A stretch of 64,000 bases of DNA from G965247475 sp965247475 (GTDB taxonomy: Bacteria; Chloroflexota; UBA11872): NCBI GenBank assembly GCA_965247475.1, contig OZ252016.1:186001-250000 (forward strand), in the 5' to 3' direction. Below, in pieces: positions 1 to 9,174 of the stretch; positions within the stretch are counted from its first letter, which is position 1, and the number at the start of each line of letters is the position of its first letter. The translations under genes and the position numbers were made by a program. The notes beneath the pieces are model-generated. The model searched no databases. It was given only the letters and a program-made list of their open reading frames with translations, and was not told the DNA's origin.

Positions 1-5
1 CGGAG

Positions 6-1379
6 ATGGAGACGATGGAGCAGCTTCTCGAGATCGAGGGAGCGATGCTCAAGTCGATCGTGCGCGGAGATGTCATCGAAGGCGTCGTGGTCGGTGTCGA
101 TCCCGACGAGTTGCTCGTTGACATCGGGCTCAAGGCTGAAGGCGTCGTGCCGGAGCGCGAGCTCTGGGACACCCGATCCGAGGAACCGCGTCCCGACCAC
201 GCCGTCGGCGACACAGCCCTCGTCTACGTCGTGCAGCCCGAGGGCGACGGTCCGGCGGTGCTGTCCATCCGACGCGCTGTCCAAGAGAAGGTCTGGCGTG
301 TCACCCAGGACCTCTTCGACAACGGCACGATCATTGAAGCCACCGTGCTCGAGTACAACAAGGGTGGGGTGCTCGTCGATGTCGGTCCGCGCGGATTCGT
401 GCCGCTCTCCCAGCTCACCAGCCTGCGGCGTGGCCCGGGCGACGAGACCGAGGAACAACTCAACGCGAAGCTGGAAGAACTCATCGAAACCAAGATCAAC
501 GTCAAGATCATCGAGCTCGACCGGCGACGCAATCGCCTCATTCTCTCCGAGCGCGTGGCCCAGCGTGAGATGCGCGCGCAGCGCCGCGAGGTCCTGCTCG
601 AGGAGTTGCAGGTCGGTCAGGTTCGCACGGGTGTCGTGAGCAACATCTGCAGCTTCGGCGCCTTTATCGATCTCGGCGGCGCCGACGGCCTCGCGCACAT
701 CTCGGAGCTCTCGTGGAGCCGTGTCGAGAGCCCCGACGATGTCCTGTCACCCGGTCAGGACGTGGATGTCTACGTCCTCTCGCTCGACCGCGAGGAGAAG
801 AAGATCGCCCTCAGCCTCAGGCGTGCCCAGAAGGATCCATGGGCCGCGCTCGAGGAGCGCTACGCCGTCAACCAGGTCGTCGAGGGTGAGGTCACCAAGC
901 TCGCGCCGTTCGGCGCATTCGTTCGCCTCGAGGACGGCATCGAAGGCCTCGCGCACGCCTCCGATCTTGGCGACACCGCGCTCGACTCGCTCAACGAAGA
1001 CCAGACCGGTAAGTTCCAGATCCTCAGCATCGACCCGAGCCGCCGCCGCATACGCCTGGCGCCGGTGGATATCGACGCGCCGCTCGACGATGCGTTCGAG
1101 GCCCAGGGTGCGCTGGCCGCCGTCGCCGAGGGTCCGGCGGACGAGTTCGTCGAATCTCCCGAGCCCGAGCCCGAGCCCGAGCCCGAGGCCGAACCCGAGC
1201 CCGAACCCGAGCCCGAACCCGAACCCGAGCCCGAGCCCGAACCCGAGCCCGAACCCGAGCCCGAGCCCGAGGCCGAACCCGAGCCCGAGCCCGAGCCCGA
1301 ACCCGAGGCCGAGGCCGAGCCCGACGACGCCGAACCTGACGAAGCCAAGAATGAGGGCGAAGCGAGGGCAAGTTCGTAG
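6..1379 (+). CDS. rpsA: S1-domain RNA-binding protein (ribosomal protein S1 type)
   Basis: This is an RNA-binding protein of the ribosomal protein S1 family, expected to help mRNA bind the 30S subunit. Four S1 (OB-fold) repeats are visible at about residues 17-87, 103-180, 203-275 and 288-357. The last two carry the typical FGAF(I/V)xL...GLxHxSEL pattern. Residues from about 390 to 440 are an almost pure Glu-Pro repeat, a disordered acidic tail not usual for S1. The gene begins at the window edge, so the start is uncertain: ATG at 6 or 15, or further upstream. clpC follows after 93 bp. Identity as the main S1 rather than an S1-like paralogue is inferred. Confidence 0.85.
   Translation: METMEQLLEIEGAMLKSIVRGDVIEGVVVGVDPDELLVDIGLKAEGVVPERELWDTRSEEPRPDHAVGDTALVYVVQPEGDGPAVLSIRRAVQEKVWRVTQDLFDNGTIIEATVLEYNKGGVLVDVGPRGFVPLSQLTSLRRGPGDETEEQLNAKLEELIETKINVKIIELDRRRNRLILSERVAQREMRAQRREVLLEELQVGQVRTGVVSNICSFGAFIDLGGADGLAHISELSWSRVESPDDVLSPGQDVDVYVLSLDREEKKIALSLRRAQKDPWAALEERYAVNQVVEGEVTKLAPFGAFVRLEDGIEGLAHASDLGDTALDSLNEDQTGKFQILSIDPSRRRIRLAPVDIDAPLDDAFEAQGALAAVAEGPADEFVESPEPEPEPEPEAEPEPEPEPEPEPEPEPEPEPEPEPEPEAEPEPEPEPEPEAEAEPDDAEPDEAKNEGEARASS
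1156..1320 (+). repeat. Hexanucleotide tandem repeat coding a Glu-Pro tail
   Basis: About 27 copies of a GAGCCC/GAACCC hexamer, with a few GAGGCC variants, encode the (Glu-Pro)n tail of the S1-type protein. The GAG/GAA alternation keeps the amino acids constant, which points to selection on the protein. Such arrays can change length by replication slippage. Confidence 0.85.
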
Positions 1380-1472
1380 GGCGCCGCCAAAGAAACTCTC
1401 GCCGATGATGCGAAGATGGGGGCGGAGGAGCGGTCAGAGCGATAGCGGTGACGGTGCCCTGGGGGATGTTCG

Positions 1473-3929
1473 GTGAACGATCGACTCGATAAGTTCACGG
1501 AGCGGGCCAAGAAGGTCCTCGTCTATGCGCAGGACGAGGCCACGCGGTTCAACCACAACTACATCGGGACCGAGCACCTGCTGCTGGGCCTCGTCCGCGA
1601 AGGCGAGGGCATCGCCGCGCAGGTGCTGACGAATCTCGGCGTCGAGCTGAACAAGGTCCGCAGCGCCGTCGAGTTCATCATCGGCCGCGGTGAGCGGATG
1701 GTGGTCGGCGAGATCAGCCTCACCCCGCGCGCCAAGCGCGTCATCGAGCTTTCCATCGAAGAGGCGCGCCGGCTTGGTCATAACTACATCGGCACCGAGC
1801 ACCTGCTGCTCGGACTTGTGCGTGAGGGCGAAGGCATCGCGGCCGGAGTGCTCGAGAGCCTCGGCGTCAACCTCGAGAAGGTCCGCGCGCAGGTCGTGCA
1901 GGTGGTCAGCCAGGGCCAGGGCGAGCGGTCGTCCGAGGCCCCCAAGCGATCTACCAAGACGCCCGTCGTCGATCAGATGGGCATCGACCTTACAGCCGCC
2001 GCCCGCGCCGACAAGCTCGATCCGGTTGTCGGCCGGCATGACGAGGTTGAGCGCGTCATTCAAATCCTCAGCCGCCGGACCAAGAACAACCCGGCCCTGA
2101 TCGGCGATCCCGGCGTCGGCAAGACGGCCATTGTCGAAGGCCTCGCACAGCGCATCGTCGTCGGCGACGTGCCCGAGTCCTTGCGCGATCGTCGTCTGCT
2201 CACGCTCGACATGGGCGCGCTGGTCGCGGGCACCAAGTACCGCGGCGAGTTCGAAGAGCGGCTCAAGAAGGTGATCGACGAAATCAAGTCCGCCGCGGAC
2301 TGCGTCCTGTTCATCGACGAGTTGCACACCGTGGTGGGCGCCGGCGCCGCCGAAGGCGCGGTTGACGCCGCGAACATCCTCAAGCCCTCACTGGCCCGCG
2401 GCGAGCTGCAGGTCATCGGCGCCACCACGCTGGACGAATACCGCAAGTACGTCGAGCGCGACGCCGCACTCGAGCGCCGCTTCCAGCCGGTCAACGTCCG
2501 CGAATCAACCATCGATGAGTCGATCGAGATCCTCAAAGGCGTCCGCTCACGCTACGAGGACCACCACAAGGTCAAGATCCTCGACGAGGCCATCAAGGCC
2601 GCGGCCGAGCTGGCCGGCCGGTACGTCACCGATCGGTTCCTCCCGGACAAGGCCATCGACGTCATGGACGAGGCCTCCGCCAAGGTCAAGATCCGGCACG
2701 GCACCGTGCCCAAGGAGATCCGCGAGATCCAGGCCGACCTCGAGAAAGTCGCACGCGACAAGGCCCGGGCGATCGATGCGCAGCGTTTCGAGAACGCCAA
2801 TGAGCTCCGCCAGCGCGAGCAACAGGCGCGCATCGAGCTGAACGAGGCCCGTGATGCGTGGTCCGCTCGCCAGTCCGGCGACTGGCCCAGCGTCGGCGAG
2901 GACGATGTGAGCCAGGTCGTCTCCATGTGGACCGGCATCCCCGTCATGCGCATTCGTGAGGAGGAGTCCGAGCGTCTGCTCCACATGGAAGAGGCGCTGG
3001 CCAAGCGCATCGTCAGCCAGACCGATGCCATCGAGATGGTGTCCAAGGCTGTCCGCCGTGCGCGCGCCGGCCTCAAGGACCCGCAGCGGCCCATCGGCGC
3101 GTTCATGTTCCTCGGGCCCACCGGCGTCGGGAAGACGCTGCTCGCGCGCGCCCTGTCCGACTTCATGTTCGGCAGGGAAGACTCGCTGATCCGCATCGAC
3201 ATGTCGGAGTACATGGAGCGCCACGCCGTATCCCGGCTCGTCGGCGCTCCCCCCGGGTACGTTGGCTATGAGGAAGGCGGCCAGCTCACCGAGGCCGTTC
3301 GCCGCCGCTCCTACGCCGTCATTCTGCTCGACGAGATCGAGAAGGCCCATCCCGAGGTCTTCAACATCTTGCTGCAGCTCATGGATGACGGCCGCCTCAC
3401 CGACGCCAAGGGGCGGGCCGTCGACTTCCGCAACACGATCATCATCATGACCTCCAACGTCGGCGCGCAGCACATCAAGCGGAACGCCTCGCTCGGATTC
3501 AGGCGGGACGACTCGGACGCGTCGGAGGAAGCCTACTATCGCGGCATGCGCTCGAAAGTCCTCACCGAGCTCAAGAAAGTCTTCCGGCCCGAGTTCCTGA
3601 ACCGCGTGGACTCCACGGTCGTATTCCACTCGCTCACCCTCGCCGACGTGCTGCGGATCGTCGACCTGGAGCTCGCCCGCGTTCGGCTGCAGCTCAGCGA
3701 GCACGAACTCGAGCTCGAAGTCACCGAATCCGCCAAAGCCCTGCTGGCCGAGCAGGGGCACGACCCCGACTTCGGCGCGCGACCGCTGCGCCGCGTGATC
3801 CAGAACCTCGTCGAGGATCGCTTGGCCGAGGACTTGCTCAGCGGCGCCTTCGAGCCAGGTAGCAAGGTCCTGGTCGACCGCGACGACGGCGAGATCTCCA
3901 TTTCGTCAAAGTCGCCCGCCACCGTCTAG
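1473..3929 (+). CDS. clpC: ATP-dependent Clp protease ATP-binding subunit ClpC
   Basis: This is a class I Clp/HSP100 unfoldase that threads proteins into ClpP. There are two N-terminal Clp repeats (about residues 4-70 and 80-145), AAA1 with Walker A GDPGVGKT at 211-218 and Walker B around 278-283, and a short middle region with a UVR-like coiled segment near 430-455. AAA2 has Walker A GPTGVGKT at 548-555. The 818-aa length and short middle domain fit ClpC rather than ClpB. The start is a GTG at 1473; no upstream in-frame alternative fits as well. The gene sits between the S1 gene and radA. No mcsA/mcsB/ctsR genes are next to it. Confidence 0.96.
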   Translation: MNDRLDKFTERAKKVLVYAQDEATRFNHNYIGTEHLLLGLVREGEGIAAQVLTNLGVELNKVRSAVEFIIGRGERMVVGEISLTPRAKRVIELSIEEARRLGHNYIGTEHLLLGLVREGEGIAAGVLESLGVNLEKVRAQVVQVVSQGQGERSSEAPKRSTKTPVVDQMGIDLTAAARADKLDPVVGRHDEVERVIQILSRRTKNNPALIGDPGVGKTAIVEGLAQRIVVGDVPESLRDRRLLTLDMGALVAGTKYRGEFEERLKKVIDEIKSAADCVLFIDELHTVVGAGAAEGAVDAANILKPSLARGELQVIGATTLDEYRKYVERDAALERRFQPVNVRESTIDESIEILKGVRSRYEDHHKVKILDEAIKAAAELAGRYVTDRFLPDKAIDVMDEASAKVKIRHGTVPKEIREIQADLEKVARDKARAIDAQRFENANELRQREQQARIELNEARDAWSARQSGDWPSVGEDDVSQVVSMWTGIPVMRIREEESERLLHMEEALAKRIVSQTDAIEMVSKAVRRARAGLKDPQRPIGAFMFLGPTGVGKTLLARALSDFMFGREDSLIRIDMSEYMERHAVSRLVGAPPGYVGYEEGGQLTEAVRRRSYAVILLDEIEKAHPEVFNILLQLMDDGRLTDAKGRAVDFRNTIIIMTSNVGAQHIKRNASLGFRRDDSDASEEAYYRGMRSKVLTELKKVFRPEFLNRVDSTVVFHSLTLADVLRIVDLELARVRLQLSEHELELEVTESAKALLAEQGHDPDFGARPLRRVIQNLVEDRLAEDLLSGAFEPGSKVLVDRDDGEISISSKSPATV

Positions 3930-3993
3930 CTCGCTCGCCACGCGCTCCCGCGCGGACCCAGGCGCGCCTCATGTCGTTCCGAGGCACACCCCG

Positions 3994-4039
3994 CCTGTCA
4001 TTCCGAGGCGGAGCCGAGGAACCTCACGGCCACCGAACC
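3994..4039 (+). repeat. Intergenic repeat family A, copy 1
   Basis: This copy of a short interspersed repeat has the core TGTCATTCCGAG, then CGAGGAA, then CACCG. A partial second copy of the head (TGTCGTTCCGAG) lies just upstream at about 3971-3983. It sits between clpC and radA. Other copies are at 40367, 42366 and 46098. Confidence 0.75.
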
Positions 4040-4120
4040 GGGGAAGGCCGTGCCCACGCGAGACACGCCGCCCCGCGCGCGTACCATGACGCCGCACCCG
4101 TGACCCGATCGACCACGCGC

Positions 4121-5464
4121 ATGGCCAAGTCCCGCCGGACCTTCGTCTGCGACGCCTGCGGCGCCGAGCACGCCCAGTGGTCCGGTCGCTGTGACGTCTG
4201 CGGCGAGTGGAACACCATCGGCCAGCTGAACCTGGGACCCGCCGCGCCCAGAGCGGCCAATCCAGAAGTCACCGCCGTTCGTCTCGCCGAGATTCCCGAC
4301 GACTCCGCCAGACGGCTGACGACCGGCATGGCCGAGTTCGACCGGGTGCTGGGCGGTGGACTGGTCCCTGGAGCGGTTGTCCTGATTGGCGGCGACCCGG
4401 GCGTCGGCAAGTCCACGCTCGCCCTGCGCGCCGCCGCCGACATGGCGCGGACCGATGCCCCGTGCCTGTATGTTGGCGCCGAGGAATCGCCCACCCAGAT
4501 TCGCATGCGCGCGCAGCGCTTGAGCGTGGCCGACCGCGAGCTGCACATCTATCCCGAGACCGGCGTCGACGGCGCGCTCGCCGAGGCCCGGCGACTCCGC
4601 GCCGGGTTGATCGTCGTGGATTCCATTCAGACCGTCCGGACCGACTCCCTGGACTCGGCGCCCGGAACGGTCAGCCAGGTGCGCGAGACGGCGCTGCGGC
4701 TGCTGCACTTCGCCAAGGCCAGCGGCACGCCGGTATTCCTGGTCGGGCACGTCACCAAGGAGGGCACCGTCGCCGGCCCGCGCACGTTGGAGCACATGGT
4801 GGACACCGTGCTCTACCTGGAGGGCGACGAGTTCCACAGCCACCGTCTGCTTCGCTCGGTCAAGAACCGGTTCGGCCCGACGTTCGAGGTGGCCGTGTTC
4901 GAGATGCGGGCCGATGGGCTCCACGAGGTCTCCAACCCATCGGCCATGTTTCTCGCCGAGCGGGACGCGGCGGCGCCCGGTTCGTCGGTAGCGGTCCCGA
5001 TGGAGGGCACTCGCCCGTTGCTGGTCGAGATTCAGGCCCTCGTGGCGCCAACCGCCTACTCGCTCCCCCGACGGCTGGCCACCGGCTATGACCTCAATCG
5101 CCTGAACATGCTGCTCGCCGTGCTCGGACGCCGGGCCGGCATCTCGCTGTCGGCGCACGATGTCTATTTGAACGTGGTCGGCGGCCTCCGTATCCGCGAG
5201 CCCGCTGTGGACCTCCCCGTGGCGCTCGCGGTCGCTTCCAGCCACCGGGGCATTGCGCCGGATCCGGACGTCGCGGCGGTCGGCGAGCTCGGCCTGTCCG
5301 GCGAGTTGCGGTCGGTTCCGTCGATCGGCCAGCGGGTGCGTGAGGCGCACCGGCTCGGGTTCGATCGCTGCCTCGTGCCGGCCGGTGGGCGGTCGGGCAA
5401 CGGCGTCGATGGGATCATCGAAGCCGCCGACATCCGGCAGGCGCTCGACGCTGCGCTGCCATGA
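4121..5464 (+). CDS. radA: DNA repair protein RadA/Sms
   Basis: RadA is a RecA-like ATPase that promotes branch migration in recombinational repair. From the ATG at 4121 the protein is 447 aa. It has a four-cysteine zinc finger (C10, C13, C24, C27), Walker A GGDPGVGKST, the RadA-specific KNRFG motif and a C-terminal Lon-protease-like domain. The frame is open upstream to 3971, but that stretch translates the intergenic repeat and lacks family similarity, so it is excluded. A GTG at 4100 is a possible alternative start. The stop overlaps the ispD start by 4 bp (ATGA), so the two genes are probably translationally coupled. Confidence 0.95.
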   Translation: MAKSRRTFVCDACGAEHAQWSGRCDVCGEWNTIGQLNLGPAAPRAANPEVTAVRLAEIPDDSARRLTTGMAEFDRVLGGGLVPGAVVLIGGDPGVGKSTLALRAAADMARTDAPCLYVGAEESPTQIRMRAQRLSVADRELHIYPETGVDGALAEARRLRAGLIVVDSIQTVRTDSLDSAPGTVSQVRETALRLLHFAKASGTPVFLVGHVTKEGTVAGPRTLEHMVDTVLYLEGDEFHSHRLLRSVKNRFGPTFEVAVFEMRADGLHEVSNPSAMFLAERDAAAPGSSVAVPMEGTRPLLVEIQALVAPTAYSLPRRLATGYDLNRLNMLLAVLGRRAGISLSAHDVYLNVVGGLRIREPAVDLPVALAVASSHRGIAPDPDVAAVGELGLSGELRSVPSIGQRVREAHRLGFDRCLVPAGGRSGNGVDGIIEAADIRQALDAALP

Positions 5465-6174
5465 CCGCCGCCGACGTGGACGCGATCGTCCTTGGCGCTG
5501 GCGGCAGCGCCCGCATGGATGGCCGCGACAAGATGCTGGCGCCGCTCGGCGGCCAGCCGGTGATCGTCTGGAGCCTGCGGGCCTTCGAGGCGGCCCCGTC
5601 GATTCGTCGTGTGATCGTCACCTCGTCGGATGAGAATCGCGACGGCATCCAGGCGGCGCTCGAATCGGCGCGGCTCTCGAAAGTCGGCGGGGTCATCAAA
5701 GGCGGCGCAACCCGCCAGCATTCGGTCCTCGCCGCGCTCGAATGGCTGGAATCCGACGCGCCCAGCTTCGTGGCCGTACATGACGGTGCGCGTCCCTTTG
5801 CGACCCCCACATTGATCGAGCGCGGCGTGGTTCACGTCCGCGAGCGCGGCGCCGCGGTGGCGGCGGTGCGCTCGCGCGACACGGTCAAGCTCGTCGCGGA
5901 GGACGCGGCCATTGTCGACACTCCCCCCCGCGCGCGCGTCTGGCTCGCGCACACGCCGCAGCTCGCGGGCTACACCGATCTTCTGCGCGCCCATTGGAAT
6001 CACCGCGACGGGCTGGACCGGTTCACCGACGACGCATCGATCCTGGAAGCCGACGGCGTGCCCACGTTCGTGTTCCAGTCGGACCACGACAACTTCAAGA
6101 TCACGACTGTGGCCGATCTCGAGCGCGCCGAGCGGCTCGCCACCGCGCGTCGCGGCCGGCGGATGCCGGTCTGA
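5461..6174 (+). CDS. ispD: 2-C-methyl-D-erythritol 4-phosphate cytidylyltransferase IspD
   Basis: IspD joins CTP and MEP to form CDP-methylerythritol in the non-mevalonate isoprenoid pathway. The N-terminal nucleotide-binding loop is present in a variant form (GAGGSARMDGRDK), as is the family signature VHDGARP around residue 104. The length of 237 aa is normal. It overlaps radA by 4 bp. ispF, another gene of the pathway, follows after one intervening reductase gene. Confidence 0.93.
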   Translation: MTAADVDAIVLGAGGSARMDGRDKMLAPLGGQPVIVWSLRAFEAAPSIRRVIVTSSDENRDGIQAALESARLSKVGGVIKGGATRQHSVLAALEWLESDAPSFVAVHDGARPFATPTLIERGVVHVRERGAAVAAVRSRDTVKLVAEDAAIVDTPPRARVWLAHTPQLAGYTDLLRAHWNHRDGLDRFTDDASILEADGVPTFVFQSDHDNFKITTVADLERAERLATARRGRRMPV

Positions 6175-6253
6175 GCCCGCCGCCGGGCACGCCCACGCGT
6201 TGTGAGAAACTTCAGCCGAAGCGTTGTTGCGCAGCCGGGACTCGCGTACATCC

Positions 6254-7171
6254 ATGACCGAATCCAACCCGGGCGCGCGCCCCGTACCGGCGCCGCCGCG
6301 CCGCGACATTCGCGATCGAATGGAGGTCGCGCGCATCGCCGACTGGCAGGTGGCGTCCGATCCGGACCTCGCCGTCTTCACGATCGTCAAGCCTGACGGC
6401 GGCGACTTCTTCGAGTTCGAGACTGGGCAGTATCTGCAGCTCGCGTTCCGCGATCAGCCCGACGAGGACCCGCGTCCCCGCCAGATGTCGATCGCGTCCA
6501 CCCCACTGGATCGTGACCACCTGGAGTTCTACGTCATCCTCGTCCGCGACGAGTTGCCCGAGGGCAGCGAGCGCACGGGCACGTTCACCGGCACCTTGTG
6601 GTCGCACCGCCCCGGCGACGAGATTCTGCACATGACGCGGCCGGCGGGTCGCTTCGTCCCGTCGCGCACCCCGCAGCGGGACCTCGTATGCGTCGCGACC
6701 GGTACCGGCCTGGCGCCGTTCGTCTCGATGGCGCGCACGTTCTGGCGTCAGTACAAGGAATCGGGCCAGGTCGACCGGCGGCTCACGATCCTGCACGCCG
6801 TCTCCTACAGCAATCAGCTTGGGTATCGCGAGGAACTCGAGCGGATGGCGGCCGACGAACGGTTCGGCCTGCTCTACGTCCCGGCCGTCAGCCGTCCCGA
6901 GCAGGACGATGAATACACGGAGGTCTCGGCTCGCGGGCGCGCGAACGACCTCGTGCGGCTGCGCTACGGACTTCCCAAGAGCGGCCGCGTGGATCCTTGG
7001 ATTCCGCCGTATGCTGCCGACGCGTTTGAGCAGCGCCTTACCCAGGCCGGGAGCGCCGTCTACCTCTGTGGCAACCCGGGCATGATCTCCGATGCCAAGG
7101 ACCTCTTGGAGAACGAGAACTATGTCGTCGGTGGTCGTGAGGCGCAGGTAATCACTGAGGACTATTGGTAG
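6254..7171 (+). CDS. Ferredoxin/flavodoxin-NADP(+) reductase family oxidoreductase
   Basis: This FAD- and NAD(P)-binding reductase belongs to the FNR superfamily and moves electrons between NADPH and a small carrier. Visible motifs are the FAD-binding RQMSIAS (RxxS type), the pyridine-nucleotide loop ATGTGLAPF, and a C-terminal CGNPGMI as in bacterial Fpr proteins. It is 305 aa from the ATG at 6254; an upstream ATG in the same frame at 6224 is less likely. The gene lies between ispD and ispF on the same strand. That placement suggests a link to the reductive IspG/IspH steps of isoprenoid synthesis, which is inference only. Confidence 0.85.
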   Translation: MTESNPGARPVPAPPRRDIRDRMEVARIADWQVASDPDLAVFTIVKPDGGDFFEFETGQYLQLAFRDQPDEDPRPRQMSIASTPLDRDHLEFYVILVRDELPEGSERTGTFTGTLWSHRPGDEILHMTRPAGRFVPSRTPQRDLVCVATGTGLAPFVSMARTFWRQYKESGQVDRRLTILHAVSYSNQLGYREELERMAADERFGLLYVPAVSRPEQDDEYTEVSARGRANDLVRLRYGLPKSGRVDPWIPPYAADAFEQRLTQAGSAVYLCGNPGMISDAKDLLENENYVVGGREAQVITEDYW

Positions 7172-7228
7172 CGCCTGGCATGTCCCGATGACCGCGCCAC
7201 GACGGTCGTGAGTATGAGTCCTGCTCAG

Positions 7229-7723
7229 ATGCGCGTCGGCTATGGCTACGACCTGCATCGCCTCGAGCCCGGGCCGCCGCTCAGGATCGGCGGTGTCCTG
7301 GTGCCGTCAGATCGCGGCGCCGTGGGGCATTCCGACGGCGATGTGCTCATGCACGCCGTGGTTGACGCGTTGGTCGGCGCCGCCGCCGCCGGCGACATTG
7401 GCCGGCTGTTTCCCGATACCGATCCGCGCTACGCCGGCGCGGACAGCCGCGAGTTCGTCACCGAAGCCGCGCGGGTGGTTCATGCCGCGGGCTGGGAGGT
7501 CCTCAACGTCGACGCGTCCGTGATCCTCGAATCGCCCAAGCTCGCTCCGTATTTCGGCGACATGCAGCGAAACCTCGCGGACGCCCTCGGCATCGATGTC
7601 GCGTGCGTGAGCGTCAAGGCCAAGACGAACGAGGGGCAGGACGCCATCGGGGCGGGCGACGCCGTCGCCTGTCACGCCGTCGCGCTCCTGATGGCCGCCG
7701 GGTCCGATTCAGGGCGCGGGTAG
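7229..7723 (+). CDS. ispF: 2-C-methyl-D-erythritol 2,4-cyclodiphosphate synthase IspF
   Basis: IspF cyclises CDP-ME 2-phosphate to MEcPP. The zinc ligands are visible in the N-terminal GYDLH and in HSDGDVLMHA; the family KAxTxEG motif is present as KAKTNEG. The ATG at 7229 reproduces the usual family N-terminus (MRxGxGYDxH) and gives 164 aa. In-frame GTG 7208 and ATG 7214 are alternatives. The genes ispD, the reductase and ispF look like one transcription unit continuing into cysS. Confidence 0.94.
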   Translation: MRVGYGYDLHRLEPGPPLRIGGVLVPSDRGAVGHSDGDVLMHAVVDALVGAAAAGDIGRLFPDTDPRYAGADSREFVTEAARVVHAAGWEVLNVDASVILESPKLAPYFGDMQRNLADALGIDVACVSVKAKTNEGQDAIGAGDAVACHAVALLMAAGSDSGRG

Positions 7724-7759
7724 AATCCGCCGCTCGCCGCCGCCCGTCGCCGGGACATC

Positions 7760-9151
7760 GTGACGTTACAGATCTCCAGCACCGACACGGGGTCCAAGCG
7801 GCCGTTCGAGCCGCTGGGCGACCCGGTCACCATGTACGTCTGCGGCATGACGCCCAAGGACAAGCCCCACGTCGGGCACGCGTTCATGTTCGTGCAGCTG
7901 GATGTCATCCGGCGCTATCTCGAGCACCGCGGCTTCTCGGTCCAACATATTCAGAACTTCACGGACATCGATGACAAGATCATCGAGCGCTCGCGCGCGG
8001 CCGGTCGTGAGCCGCTCGACTACGCCCGCGAGTTCACCGCTGCGTACTTCGACGTCATGGACCGGCTGCATGTGCTCCGCGCCCATGCGTTCCCCACCGT
8101 GTCCGACAGCATTGACGCCATCGTCGCCGCCATCGCCGACCTCATCGAGCGCGGGCACGCATACCAGACCTCGCAGGGCGTCTACTTCTCCGTCGAGTCC
8201 TTTCCGCCCTACGGCCGCCTGTCCGGCCGCATGGAAGCTGATGTCGAGCCCGGCGCCCGCATTGAAGTAGACCCGGAGAAGCGCGATCCTCGCGACTTCG
8301 CCCTCTGGAAACGCCACGCGGAAGGCGAGATCTTCTGGGACAGCCCCTGGGGCCCGGGCCGGCCGGGCTGGCACATCGAGTGCTCGACCATGATCCGGAC
8401 CAGCCTTGGCGACCAGATCGACATTCACGGCGGCGGGTCGGATCTCATCTTTCCGCACCACGAGAATGAGATCGCGCAGGCGCTGGCGGCCACCGGTCGC
8501 GACCCATTCGTGAGCCACTGGATCCACACGGGGCTCATGCTCGCCACCGGCGAGAAGATGTCGCATTCGCTCGACAACTTCACCACCGTCGAGGCGCTGC
8601 TCGAGGAGTTTCCGCCTGATGTGGTCAGGCTCCATCTGCTCTCCGTCCACTACCGCACACCGCTGCACTTCTCGCGTGACGGCGTCCGCCAGTCGGTCGC
8701 GGCCCATGACCGCCTGCTGGCCGTACTCCGCGCGACCGGCGGCGGAACCGCGCCGTCCGATGCCGACGTGAATCTCGACGCCCGCGCCCGCGCCGCGAGC
8801 GCGGCGTTCGAGGCCGCGATGGACGATGACTTCAACGCGCCGCGCGCCATCGGAGCCGTGTTCGACCTCGGACGCGAGATCAATCGATCGGCGCGTTCGG
8901 CCTCGCCGGACGCCGTCGCCGCGGCCCAGCAGACGGTGAAGGATCTGCTGGGCGTGGTCGGCATCCAGCTTGTCGAACCCGACGCGGTGGACCAGGATGC
9001 GGGGGCCTGCATCGATCTCCTCGTTCAGATTCGCGGCGAACTTCGCGAGGCAGGCCAATGGCATCTCGCCGATCAGATTCGCGCGGGGCTCGCCGGTCTG
9101 GGCGTCGTCCTCGAGGACACGACGACCGGCACGACCTGGCGCCGTCAATAG
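7760..9151 (+). CDS. cysS: Cysteinyl-tRNA synthetase
   Basis: This class I aminoacyl-tRNA synthetase charges tRNA-Cys. It has the zinc-ligand N-terminal CG motif, the HIGH-equivalent HVGHA, and the KMSKS-equivalent KMSHS. The length of 463 aa is typical. Translation starts at a GTG at 7760, 36 bp after ispF. The lysine of the HIGH-proximal segment (TPKDKPH) differs from the more common TVYDxxH form but is seen in divergent CysS proteins. The next gene, rlmB, follows closely. Confidence 0.95.
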   Translation: MTLQISSTDTGSKRPFEPLGDPVTMYVCGMTPKDKPHVGHAFMFVQLDVIRRYLEHRGFSVQHIQNFTDIDDKIIERSRAAGREPLDYAREFTAAYFDVMDRLHVLRAHAFPTVSDSIDAIVAAIADLIERGHAYQTSQGVYFSVESFPPYGRLSGRMEADVEPGARIEVDPEKRDPRDFALWKRHAEGEIFWDSPWGPGRPGWHIECSTMIRTSLGDQIDIHGGGSDLIFPHHENEIAQALAATGRDPFVSHWIHTGLMLATGEKMSHSLDNFTTVEALLEEFPPDVVRLHLLSVHYRTPLHFSRDGVRQSVAAHDRLLAVLRATGGGTAPSDADVNLDARARAASAAFEAAMDDDFNAPRAIGAVFDLGREINRSARSASPDAVAAAQQTVKDLLGVVGIQLVEPDAVDQDAGACIDLLVQIRGELREAGQWHLADQIRAGLAGLGVVLEDTTTGTTWRRQ

Positions 9152-9174
9152 TCGGCCCGGCCGACGTTCCCGCC

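Noticed and set aside
1156..1320. Simple-sequence array as possible non-coding satellite
   Set aside because: It is in frame with the S1-type gene, encodes Glu-Pro throughout and ends at its stop codon.
3971..4120. N-terminal extension of RadA
   Set aside because: It translates an intergenic repeat element; the zinc-finger domain begins right after ATG 4121.
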